Part shown: piece by piece, positions 1 to 8,200 of the stretch
How the letters are laid out: each line of letters begins with the position of its first letter
How positions within the stretch are numbered: the first letter of the stretch is position 1
DNA from: JBJEXX01 sp051886215
GTDB taxonomy: Bacteria > Bacillota_I > Bacilli_A > RF39 > UBA660
Assembly (NCBI GenBank): GCA_051886215.1
Contig: JBJEXX010000042.1
Location: 1-19,900 of the forward strand
Length of the DNA stretch: 19,900 bases
Direction of reading: 5' to 3'
The notes under the pieces: generated by a model
Told to the model about the DNA's origin: nothing
Database searches by the model: none
Seen by the model: only the letters and a program-made list of their open reading frames with translations
Made by a program: the position numbers and the translations under genes

Positions 1-54
1 TTTCATCACTATGTGCGCCTTGAACGAAGTGAAAGGAATGTGTGGTTAATATGA
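1..54 (+). CDS. Possible 3' end of an upstream gene (partial)
   Basis: Reading from base 1, an open frame of 17 codons runs to a TGA at 52-54. That TGA overlaps the ATG at 51 of the recombinase gene in the common ATGA arrangement, which suggests a translationally coupled upstream gene. The visible tail is rich in Arg and Glu and matches no family I recognise. The frame starting at base 2 is also open, to a TAA at 47-49, so the choice between frames rests only on the ATGA overlap. The frame starting at base 3 stops at 21-23. Confidence 0.25.
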   Translation, partial: FHHYVRLERSERNVWLI

Positions 55-938
55 AAGATTTAGAAGATTATATAAGATATCTTTCCTATGAAAAACATTA
101 TTCTAATTATACAGTTACTAATTATGAATCTGATATATTAGAATTTTATGATTATTTAGATAAAGAAGGATTAGATTATAAAAAAATAGAATATTCTGAT
201 ATAAGAGGATACTTAGTAGAATTATTTGATTATAAAAAAGATGATAATTCAACTGTTAGAAGAAAAATAAGTTCCCTAAGAGGATATTATAAATATTTAG
301 TAAATAATAATATAGCTAAGAATAATGTTTTTAGACTAGTATCTCTTCCTAAAAAAAGCAAAAAACTTCCTAAATATTTCTATTATAATGAATTAGAAGA
401 ATTATTTAGTGTAAATGATTTAAAAACACCTTTAGGAAAGAGAGATAATTTAATTCTTGAAATGTTATACGCAACTGGAGTTCGTGTCAGTGAACTTGTC
501 AATATAAAAATGAATGATATAAATCATACAAATAGAACCATTAAAATATTAGGAAAAGGTTCAAAAGAAAGAATAGTATCATATGGTGAATATTGCGAAG
601 ATGCTCTTAATCTTTATTTAAAAGATGGAAGGGAAAAATTAAATAATAAAAATAACGAATATTTATTTTTAAATAATCAAGGCAATCAATTAACTACAAG
701 AGGAGTTCGATATATATTAGATCAAATTATAAAAAAAACATCTATAGATAAAAAAATATCTCCCCATATGTTAAGACATACATTTGCTACGCACTTACTT
801 AATGAAGGTTGTGATTTACTTGCAGTTCAAGAATTACTAGGGCATGATTCTATTTCGGCAACACAAGTATATACTCATATAACTAATGATAAATTAAAAG
901 ATGTATATTTAAAGTGTCATCCAAGAGCTAAGAAATGA
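51..938 (+). CDS. xerC: Tyrosine recombinase, XerC/XerD type
   Basis: Site-specific recombinase of the tyrosine (integrase) family; Xer proteins resolve chromosome dimers at dif near the terminus. From ATG 51 the protein is 295 residues, the normal Xer length. An N-terminal SAM-like DNA-binding domain covers about residues 1-85 and the catalytic domain about 105-290. All six catalytic residues are visible: R145 (ATGVRVSEL), K169 (GKGSKER), H239 and R242 (HMLRH), H265 (LLGHDS) and the nucleophile Y274 (QVYTH). The PLGKRD...LYATG stretch and the HPRAKK ending look more like Firmicute XerC than XerD, but I cannot separate the two securely. A GTG at 42 is an alternative start: the AAAGGA at 32-37 sits 4 bases from GTG 42 and 13 from ATG 51. 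I prefer ATG 51 because of the ATGA overlap with the preceding frame. Intact and presumably functional; no dif-like site was found in the window. Confidence 0.93.
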   Translation: MKDLEDYIRYLSYEKHYSNYTVTNYESDILEFYDYLDKEGLDYKKIEYSDIRGYLVELFDYKKDDNSTVRRKISSLRGYYKYLVNNNIAKNNVFRLVSLPKKSKKLPKYFYYNELEELFSVNDLKTPLGKRDNLILEMLYATGVRVSELVNIKMNDINHTNRTIKILGKGSKERIVSYGEYCEDALNLYLKDGREKLNNKNNEYLFLNNQGNQLTTRGVRYILDQIIKKTSIDKKISPHMLRHTFATHLLNEGCDLLAVQELLGHDSISATQVYTHITNDKLKDVYLKCHPRAKK

Positions 939-963
939 ATAATATAATCCATTTCTTTTTTTT
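930..963 (+). terminator. Rho-independent terminator after the Xer gene
   Basis: AAGAAATG (930-937) pairs with CATTTCTT (950-957) around a 12-base loop and is followed by an unbroken T run to 963. The left arm includes the last codons and part of the stop codon, so termination follows immediately after translation ends. Confidence 0.75.
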
Positions 964-1017
964 GTCCAAAAATGTACTTAAAATATGTAATTTAATGTAA
1001 AATATTAACATTTTTTA

Positions 1018-1046
1018 TTGTCCTTTATAATATGATTTGATATACT
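1018..1046 (+). promoter_or_regulatory. Sigma-A-type promoter of ppdK
   Basis: TTGTCC (1018-1023) and TATACT (1041-1046) are separated by exactly 17 bases. Transcription should start near 1053, giving a leader of about 23 bases containing AAGGAAG (1061-1067), 8 bases before ATG 1076. Confidence 0.65.
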
Positions 1047-1075
1047 AAATGGTGTAAAGAAAGGAAGATGATTAA

Positions 1076-3700
1076 ATGACAAAATGGGTTTACCTTTTTA
1101 AAGAAGGAAATGCAGACATGAGAAACCTACTTGGTGGAAAAGGTGCTAACTTAGCAGAAATGACTAATATTGGTTTACCAGTACCACAAGGTTTTACAAT
1201 TACAACAGAAGCATGTACTCAATACTATGAAGATAGAAGAGAAATTAACGAAGAAATTCAAAGCCAGATTAATGAATACATTGGTAAGATGGAAGAAATT
1301 ACTGGTAAAAAATTTGGAGATAAAGAAAATCCACTTTTAGTTTCTGTTCGTTCAGGAGCAAGAGCATCAATGCCTGGTATGATGGATACAATTCTTAACT
1401 TAGGTTTAAATGAAGAAGTTGTTGAAGTTATTGCTGAAAAATCAAATAATCCAAGATGGGCTTGGGACTGCTACAGAAGATTTATTCAAATGTATTCTGA
1501 CGTAGTTATGGAAGTTGGTAAAAAATATTTTGAACAACTTATTGATGCAATGAAAGAAAAGAAAGGTGTTACTCAAGATATAGAACTTGATGCTGATGAT
1601 TTAAAAGAATTAGCAAATCAATTCAAAGCTGAGTATAAAGAAAAGGTTGGAACAGATTTCCCAGATGATCCAAAAGAACAATTAATGGGAGCTGTTAAAG
1701 CAGTATTTAGAAGCTGGGATAATCCAAGAGCTAATGTTTACAGAAGAGATAACGATATTCCTTATTCTTGGGGAACAGCAGTAAATGTACAAGCAATGGC
1801 ATTCGGTAATATGGGTGATGATTGTGGTACAGGAGTTGCCTTCACAAGAGATCCAGCTACTGGAGAAAAAGGATTATTCGGAGAATTCTTAACTAATGCC
1901 CAAGGAGAAGACGTTGTTGCAGGTGTTAGAACACCAATGCATATATCTGAAATGGAAGAAAAATTCCCAGAAGCATTTAAGCAATTTAAAGAAGTTTGCA
2001 AAACTCTAGAAAATCATTATAGAGATATGCAAGATATGGAATTTACTGTAGAACATGGAAAACTATACATGTTACAAACAAGAAATGGTAAAAGAACTGC
2101 TCAAGCAGCATTAAAGATTGCTTGTGATTTAGTAGATGAAGGTATGCGTACTGAAGAAGAAGCAGTTGCTATGATAGATCCAAGAAACTTAGATACATTA
2201 TTACATCCTCAATTTGATGTAGATGCATTAAAGAAAGCTACACCAGCTGGAAAAGGTCTTGGAGCAAGCCCAGGAGCAGCTTGTGGTAAAATTGTATTTA
2301 CTGCAGAAGATGCTGTAGAATGGAATGAAAGAGGAGAAAAAGTAGTGCTTGTAAGACTTGAAACTTCACCAGAAGATATTACAGGTATGAAAGCATCTCA
2401 AGGTATATTAACAGTTCGTGGAGGAATGACTTCACATGCCGCAGTTGTTGCTCGTGGTATGGGAACTTGTTGTGTATCAGGATGTGGAGATATTGCTATG
2501 GATGAAGAAAATAAACAATTCACTTTAGCAGGAAAAACTTATCACGAAGGAGATTATATCTCAATTGATGGTACTACAGGTAATATTTATGATGGAATTA
2601 TTCCTACAGTTGATGCTAAAATAGCAGGTGAATTTGGACGCGTTATGGCATGGGCTGATAAAATTAGAACATTAAAAGTTAGAACAAACGCTGATACTCC
2701 AGCAGATGCTAAAAAAGCTCGTGAATTAGGAGCTGAAGGTATTGGTCTTTGCCGTACTGAGCATATGTTCTTTGAAGAAGATAGAATTGCTGCATTCAGG
2801 GAAATGATTTGTTCTGATACAGTAGAAGAAAGAGAAGCTGCTCTTGAAAAAATTCTACCATATCAACAAGGAGATTTTGAAGAATTATATGAAGCTTTAG
2901 AAGGATATCCAGTTACAATTAGATTCTTAGATCCACCTCTACATGAATTTGTTCCAACTGAAGAAGCTGATATTAAAAAATTAGCTGATGCTCAAGGTAA
3001 ATCTGTAGAATACATTAAGAATTTAATTCAATCATTACATGAATTTAACCCAATGATGGGACATCGTGGATGTCGTTTAGCTGTAACTTATCCAGAAATA
3101 GCTAAAATGCAAACAAAAGCCGTTATTCGTGCTGCTATCAATGTTAAGAAAAAACATCCAGATTGGAATATCAAACCAGAAATTATGATTCCACTTGTTT
3201 GTGAAATAAAAGAATTAAAATATGTTAAAAATATAGTAGTTGAAACAGCAGATGCTGAAATTGCTAATGCAGGTATCAATCTTGAATACGAAGTAGGAAC
3301 AATGATTGAAATTCCACGTGCAGCACTTACAGCTGACGAAATTGCTAAAGAAGCTGATTTCTTCTGTTTTGGTACTAATGATTTAACACAAATGACATTT
3401 GGATTCTCAAGAGATGACGCTGGTAAATTCTTAGATTCATATTATGACGCTAAAATTTTCGAAAATGATCCATTTGCTAAATTAGATCAAAATGGTGTTG
3501 GAAAATTAATGGAAACTGCTGTAAAATTAGGAAAACCAGTTAATCCAAAATTACATGTTGGTATTTGCGGAGAACATGGTGGAGATCCATCTTCAGTTGA
3601 ATTCTGTCATAAGATTGGACTTGATTATGTATCTTGTTCACCATTTAGAGTACCTATTGCTAGACTTGCTGCCGCTCAAGCTGCAATCAATAATAAATAA
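1076..3700 (+). CDS. ppdK: Pyruvate, phosphate dikinase
   Basis: Interconverts ATP + Pi + pyruvate and AMP + PPi + phosphoenolpyruvate. In fermentative low-GC bacteria it can act in glycolysis like pyruvate kinase or run toward PEP. It is a cytoplasmic homodimer in the family. Length 874 matches bacterial PPDK. Domain order is standard: N-terminal ATP-grasp nucleotide-binding domain (about 1-350; GGKGANLAEM near the start, and SVRSGARASMPGMMDT), the swivelling phosphohistidine domain (about 390-510) with catalytic H454 in GGMTSHAAVVARGMG, and the C-terminal PEP/pyruvate TIM barrel (about 520-874) with C831 in GICGEHGGDP. The Thr two residues before the catalytic His, the regulatory phosphorylation site in plant enzymes, is present. 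Codon use is more even than in neighbouring genes, as expected for a highly expressed gene. It has its own promoter and terminator and stands as a single-gene unit. Confidence 0.98.
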   Translation: MTKWVYLFKEGNADMRNLLGGKGANLAEMTNIGLPVPQGFTITTEACTQYYEDRREINEEIQSQINEYIGKMEEITGKKFGDKENPLLVSVRSGARASMPGMMDTILNLGLNEEVVEVIAEKSNNPRWAWDCYRRFIQMYSDVVMEVGKKYFEQLIDAMKEKKGVTQDIELDADDLKELANQFKAEYKEKVGTDFPDDPKEQLMGAVKAVFRSWDNPRANVYRRDNDIPYSWGTAVNVQAMAFGNMGDDCGTGVAFTRDPATGEKGLFGEFLTNAQGEDVVAGVRTPMHISEMEEKFPEAFKQFKEVCKTLENHYRDMQDMEFTVEHGKLYMLQTRNGKRTAQAALKIACDLVDEGMRTEEEAVAMIDPRNLDTLLHPQFDVDALKKATPAGKGLGASPGAACGKIVFTAEDAVEWNERGEKVVLVRLETSPEDITGMKASQGILTVRGGMTSHAAVVARGMGTCCVSGCGDIAMDEENKQFTLAGKTYHEGDYISIDGTTGNIYDGIIPTVDAKIAGEFGRVMAWADKIRTLKVRTNADTPADAKKARELGAEGIGLCRTEHMFFEEDRIAAFREMICSDTVEEREAALEKILPYQQGDFEELYEALEGYPVTIRFLDPPLHEFVPTEEADIKKLADAQGKSVEYIKNLIQSLHEFNPMMGHRGCRLAVTYPEIAKMQTKAVIRAAINVKKKHPDWNIKPEIMIPLVCEIKELKYVKNIVVETADAEIANAGINLEYEVGTMIEIPRAALTADEIAKEADFFCFGTNDLTQMTFGFSRDDAGKFLDSYYDAKIFENDPFAKLDQNGVGKLMETAVKLGKPVNPKLHVGICGEHGGDPSSVEFCHKIGLDYVSCSPFRVPIARLAAAQAAINNK

Positions 3701-3706
3701 TAAATT

Positions 3707-3743
3707 AAAAGACTAAATCAATTAATTAGATTTGGTCTTTTTT
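3707..3743 (+). terminator. Rho-independent terminator after ppdK
   Basis: AAGACTAAATC pairs with GATTTGGTCTT (one mismatch) around a short AT loop and is followed by TTTTTT. Strong canonical terminator 6 bases after the ppdK stop. Confidence 0.85.
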
Positions 3744-3833
3744 GTATTCTAATCATTTTGGTAAATGTTAAATGCAAATTATGTCATTTATAAAAGAAAA
3801 AAATTTAACTTATTCTTAATTGAACAAGGGATA

Positions 3834-3920
3834 ATGGTGTTATCTGGTCTTTTAAAAAGTGATATTGTAGTAAAAGTAAATATTAAAAAAACATTTGATA
3901 AATTTAAAGGAAAGAAATAA
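3834..3920 (+). CDS. Possible 28-residue small protein
   Basis: ATG 3834 opens a 28-codon frame ending at TAA 3918-3920. It is preceded by AAGGG (3826-3830), only 3 bases away, and followed 8 bases later by a terminator-like hairpin, so it looks like a tiny transcription unit. The peptide has a short hydrophobic N-terminal half and a Lys-rich C-terminal half (ending FKGKK). No family is recognised. In DNA this AT-rich a frame of this length can arise by chance. It could also be the leftover end of a decayed gene. Confidence 0.25.
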   Translation: MVLSGLLKSDIVVKVNIKKTFDKFKGKK

Positions 3921-3927
3921 AAAATAA

Positions 3928-3950
3928 AAAGGAGAATGCTTTTCTCCTTT
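3928..3950 (+). terminator. Terminator-like hairpin
   Basis: AAAGGAGAA pairs with TTCTCCTTT around a loop of about 4-5 bases. The T tract is short and interrupted (TTTATTTAT), so this may be a weak terminator or a structured RNA element. It could end transcription of the possible small ORF at 3834, or of read-through from ppdK. Confidence 0.5.
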
Positions 3951-4041
3951 ATTTATGTATTTATATTACCATAAAATTGCAATTTTTTCAAGACTAGTAA
4001 TTATATTGAATTAGGTGTATTAAGAATATGAGGTGAAGAAA

Positions 4042-4920
4042 ATGAATGAAAAAAATATGACTGCATTAGTTAGTGCTTTTGTAAGATGTTATCATATGAA
4101 AAATAGTAATATTAAAATTTTTAATGATAAGTTTAGTGAAAAAATACTAACTAGAAGTGAATATGATAATATATTCCAAAATATGAGTAATGGAATTAAT
4201 TTTTTTAATCCTAGTTTTATTGGTACACAAGAACAGGCAATGGAATGGATTATAAATAATCAATTAGCGCCTTCAGTATTAGGAAGAAGTGCTTTTAATA
4301 AAAAATCTCTTAATACCGCTATTAAAATAGGATGTAAACAATATTTAGTTTATGGTGCTGGTTATGATACAAGTACAATAAATCAGAGTATTAAATGTTT
4401 TGAAATAGATAAACCCACAATAATTAAAGATAAAATCAATAGATTAAAAAATAATAATATTAGTTTAACAAATATTGAATTTATTGAGGCGGATTTTACT
4501 GATAAAAACTGGATTAGTAATGTCTTAAGTTCAATATATAATAAAGATCAAATCTCATTTAATAGTTTACTTGGAATAAGTTATTATTTATCTAAAGAAG
4601 AATTTAGTGATATGATTAAACAAATTTCTAGTATAATATGTGAAGGGAGTAGTTTATTATTTGATTACCAAACATCTGAAGAAAGCAAAGAAACACTAAT
4701 TAATGAAAATTTAGCTCGAGCTGCTAACGAAGAAATGAAATACAAATATACTTATCAAGAAATAGAAAATATTTTGTTAAATAATAATTTAAAAATATAT
4801 GAATGTTTAGATGATAAAGATATGACAAATGAATATTTTAATAATTATAATATATTAAATCCAAATAAAAAGATAATTGCACCTAAAGGTATAGGATATG
4901 TATTAGCAGTAAAAAAATAG
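4042..4920 (+). CDS. SAM-dependent methyltransferase, leucine carboxyl methyltransferase (LCMT/PPM1)-like
   Basis: Predicted cytoplasmic class I methyltransferase of 292 residues. The SAM-binding loop reads YGAGYDT (residues 104-110), followed by the acidic strand end FEID (120-123), then EADFTD and LGISYYLSKEEF. This order is typical of the LCMT/PPM1 family, which in bacteria mostly contains O-methyltransferases of unknown substrate, some in natural-product or antibiotic modification. No signal peptide or membrane segment is visible. GTG 4033 is an upstream in-frame alternative, but it lies inside the ribosome binding site GAGGTGA (4030-4036), so ATG 4042 is preferred. The gene stands alone between terminators, so its context gives no substrate. 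Fold assignment is confident; substrate unknown. Confidence 0.82.
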   Translation: MNEKNMTALVSAFVRCYHMKNSNIKIFNDKFSEKILTRSEYDNIFQNMSNGINFFNPSFIGTQEQAMEWIINNQLAPSVLGRSAFNKKSLNTAIKIGCKQYLVYGAGYDTSTINQSIKCFEIDKPTIIKDKINRLKNNNISLTNIEFIEADFTDKNWISNVLSSIYNKDQISFNSLLGISYYLSKEEFSDMIKQISSIICEGSSLLFDYQTSEESKETLINENLARAANEEMKYKYTYQEIENILLNNNLKIYECLDDKDMTNEYFNNYNILNPNKKIIAPKGIGYVLAVKK

Positions 4921-4972
4921 AATTGTTATATTCATTAATATTAATAATAAATAATAATATAAATTTTATATA

Positions 4973-5013
4973 AAAAGAATTAGATATTTATATTTGTATC
5001 TTATTCTTTTTTT
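4973..5013 (+). terminator. Rho-independent terminator after the methyltransferase
   Basis: AAAAGAATTAGATA (4973-4986) pairs with TATCTTATTCTTTT (4997-5010), one mismatch, with T residues continuing to 5013. Confidence 0.75.
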
Positions 5014-5237
5014 ATATCAAATAATATTATGTTATAAATAGTTTTGTGAATAAAATAAACAATAATCTTAAAATTTTTATGTAGTTCTTATTCTAGGTTC
5101 AAATATTTAATTAGTATTTTTACATATAAATTAATTATTATATCAGATTCGGTAAACTTTTGTAAAAATATCATTTTTTTTAATAGATTTTATATTTATA
5201 TTATTGAATAAAAAAAGAAATTTTGATATTATACTAG

Positions 5238-5260
5238 TATAATAGCAAATTTTAATTTGC
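5238..5260 (+). promoter_or_regulatory. -10 element and start-site hairpin of the large gene
   Basis: TATAAT (5238-5243) is a consensus -10. No good -35 lies 16-18 bases upstream (that stretch is all A/G), so activity may be weak or factor-dependent. A perfect inverted repeat, GCAAAT-TTTA-ATTTGC (5245-5260), covers the predicted start site near 5250. It could be an operator in DNA or a 5' stem-loop in the transcript. The leader of about 40 bases ends with GAGGTGA (5280-5286) before ATG 5291. Confidence 0.45.
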
Positions 5261-5290
5261 AACATCGTTACTTAAATATGAGGTGATAAT

Positions 5291-8200
5291 ATGAATAATG
5301 AAAATTCCAATAAGGATATACTTGAAGTTGTTAATAATTCAGAAAGTACTTCAGCTTCAAATAAAGGGATTGAAATACTCGGTTTTGATGAAAAAGAAAA
5401 TACAGTTGGTACTTCTAATAATGATGTTGATAATAGTATGAACTCTGCCTCAAATAATTATGGAGATGATATTATTAGATTATCAAACGAAATAAAGGAA
5501 ATACTAAATAAGCCAAGAGAAGTTTCATCTTTATCTGCAGAAGATATCGTAAGGGAAAATGAAGTACCAGCATCAAGTAAAACAACACAAGAACTAATAG
5601 ATGAAGTAACAGGAGTATCAAGAAATAATCCAAATCCTATAGAAAGAGAATATAGTCCGTTATATGGATTAAATAATGAAAATGTTGAGATGGATAATGA
5701 TACAAGAGAAGCGATAGAAGAGTTTGAAAATGAAGGATTTGCGCCAAGTGAAATAATGGATGCACTATCTGATAAAGAAAAAGAAGATTATCAAACTATG
5801 ATTGATGATAGAAATAAAAGAAGAGCAGAAGATATCGTAAGAGAAAGAGAAGTACCAGCATCAAGTAAAACAACACAAGAACTAATAGATGAAGTAACAG
5901 GAGTATCAAGAAATAATCCAAATCCTATAGAAAGAGAATATAGTCCGTTATATGGATTAAATAATGAAAATGTTGAGATGGATAATGATACAAGAGAAGC
6001 GATAGAAGAGTTTGAAAATGAAGGATTTGCGCCAAGTGAAATAATGGATGCACTATCTGATAAAGAAAAAGAAGATTATCAAACTATGATTGATGATAGA
6101 AATAAAAGAAGAGCAGAAGATATCGTAAGAGAAAGAGAAGTACCAGCATCAAGCAAAACAACACAAGAACTAATAGATGAAATAACAGGAGTATCAAGAA
6201 ATAATCCAAATCCTGTAGATTTAGAAAATGGTCCATTAGCTAACTTGAATAATAGTAATTTTATTGATCCTTTGTTAAATGATGATTCTATAGTTGAACA
6301 ATTAACAAATCCTACTAATCCGGATTCAAATAATGGTGGGTCTAATGATGGTGGCTCAACAGAAGGAACAGATGGAAACGATAATCCAAATCAAAATGGT
6401 GATGAAATTAGAGATTTTAATTTATCATTTGATGGTATGGATAAAATAGAAATTCAAACGGTAAATGGAAATGAAGATTTATTAAAGGATTTAGATGCTA
6501 TTGAAAAAGAAATTAGAAAACGTGAAGAAATAAGTCAAAACCCATATAGAGATTTGTCTGATGATCAATTAGATGATATGTATGAAGAATTAGACAAAAA
6601 AATAAAAGATGAATTCATATATAGTTCTCAATATCAAAATGGAATGGAAGAAAATGATAATAATTCACTTGTTGACCAAATGAGATTTTTAAAAGAAGAA
6701 ATTCTTAGAAGAAAGGAAAATGGTAAATATGGTGATGTATCTACAGAAGAACTTCAAAAACAATATGATGAATTAGACAAAAAAGTAAAAGATGAATTTA
6801 TATATAGTTCTCAATATCAAAACGGAATGGAAGAAAATGACGTTAGTGATATTGTAAATGAATTAAATCAAATAAAGTCAGAATTAGATAAGCGAAAAGA
6901 AAATAAATTTGCTGGAATGAGTTATGATGAACTAATTCAAAAACGTGATGAACTTCTAGATGAATATAATTTTGTTGCTCATCAAGAAAATGGCCTAGAA
7001 GGCAATGTCAACAATAATACAAATGGAAGAAAAGTATTTATTAACGACATTCAAACACAACAAAATATTTCGATGGATAATAGCGGATTTAAAGATGGAG
7101 TTTATTATAACCTACAAGAAATTATTGACGCATTAAATAAAGAATTAGATAATATTGCTCCTAATGAAGTTGTTGTTTGTAAAAAAACAGGAGAAGTTGT
7201 ATCTCGTGCAGATTTCATTGATACTGTCGTTAAAGCTGCATTTGAATATGATTTAGTTCATGTTGATGACGCAGAAAGAAAAATTGATTATAACTCTTAT
7301 ATGCTTAAGTTAAGACCAGAACATTCTAAAGATAAATTAGATAAAGGTGAAGTTACAACTATTCAAAAAGACGAAAATGGTAATGAAATTCCATTGGCGC
7401 CTAATGGTCCTTATGTTAGAGGTGAAGATATTAAAAAAATTCTAAATGATTACGGAATAAAAGGAAAAACACCTAATATCGACTTAGACGATTTGAATAC
7501 AATGGTTGCCAGAATGGATGCAGATATGTTAGATAAGTTCTGGGGAAATAAAGAAAAAGCTCAAAAATATAAAGAAACTATTGATCAATATAAAAGTCAT
7601 ATAATTACTAGGGAAGATGGAACACAATATGTAGAAGATTTTGAAGATAAGGCAGAGATTGAACAATTTTTACAACTAGAAGACTTTGGACCTAGATTAG
7701 AAGCTTATAGTAGATTACAGGTTAATAATGATAATTCACTTTATTTGGAAAGAATTGAATATTTTAGAGAAATAGGTATGGACTTACCAAAGGGTGAAAA
7801 TGGTCAAGAACTATCTGATGATGAAATAGTAAAAATATTTGCTGAAGATGATGCTCAATATATTTCAACATATAATAACTCATATAATAGATTAATGACA
7901 ACTTATTATAATCTTCAAACGCTAGGTAAATATGGAGAAAAAATGCCATATTACAAAATGGAACATGCTAAGGAAGATGATGGTTTTGGTGTAAGATTAA
8001 CATATGCAGCAAAAAATGTTGGTCATACTATGATGAATATTGTATTATTTGGGAAAAATCATATTAGTGCACCAATCCATAAATTTGTTGGTACTTATGT
8101 TGTTGCTCCAGTCTATAAGTTGATAACTAAAGCTGATGAAAGAACAGCAGGACAATATGGAAATAAAAGAAGTCATAGATATCAAGCTGCATTAGAATAT

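Larger units (their letters stand above)
3744..4041. other. Gap between ppdK and the methyltransferase gene
   Basis: This AT-rich stretch holds a possible 28-codon ORF (3834-3920), a strong hairpin with a T-rich right arm (3928-3950), and a 12-base perfect palindrome AAATTGCAATTT (3974-3985) about 55 bases before the methyltransferase start. The palindrome could be an operator. No convincing promoter with correct spacing was found for the downstream gene; TTGCAA (3977-3982) and TATATT (4002-4007) are 19 bases apart, which is poor. Confidence 0.5.
4921..5290. other. Intergenic region before the large repeat-protein gene
   Basis: Contains the methyltransferase terminator (4973-5013), then about 220 bases of very AT-rich sequence in which I see no gene or RNA, then the -10 element and leader hairpin of the 1441-residue gene. 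The size of the gap and the strong composition bias would suit a regulated promoter, but no defined operator is visible apart from the inverted repeat at 5245-5260. Confidence 0.5.

Noticed and set aside
42..938. Xer recombinase as sign of an integrated mobile element
   Set aside because: Length and motifs match housekeeping Xer, the next gene is ppdK, and no attachment-site repeats, excisionase or replication genes were seen nearby.
925..950. Mycoplasma genetic code (TGA = Trp)
   Set aside because: TGA ends the Xer gene at the expected protein length, and the Trp codons checked in the other genes are TGG.
1762..2001. Open frame on the minus strand inside ppdK, and similar ones at 3088-3279, 7764-7949 and 12897-13079
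   Set aside because: They lie antisense to well-supported genes, lack ribosome binding sites with good spacing, and have no recognisable protein character.
4000..4042. GTG 4033, 9874, 12955 and 12958 as true start codons
   Set aside because: In each case the GTG lies within the GAGGTG/AAGGTGG ribosome binding site of a better spaced ATG downstream.
5130..5190. Possible dif site (stretch containing GGTAAACTTTTG)
   Set aside because: The two 11-base Xer-binding arms with a 6-base centre typical of dif cannot be made out; only a short AT-rich resemblance remains.
5537..6214. CRISPR-like direct repeats
   Set aside because: Units are 288 bp, directly abutting, in frame and protein-coding, with no spacers.
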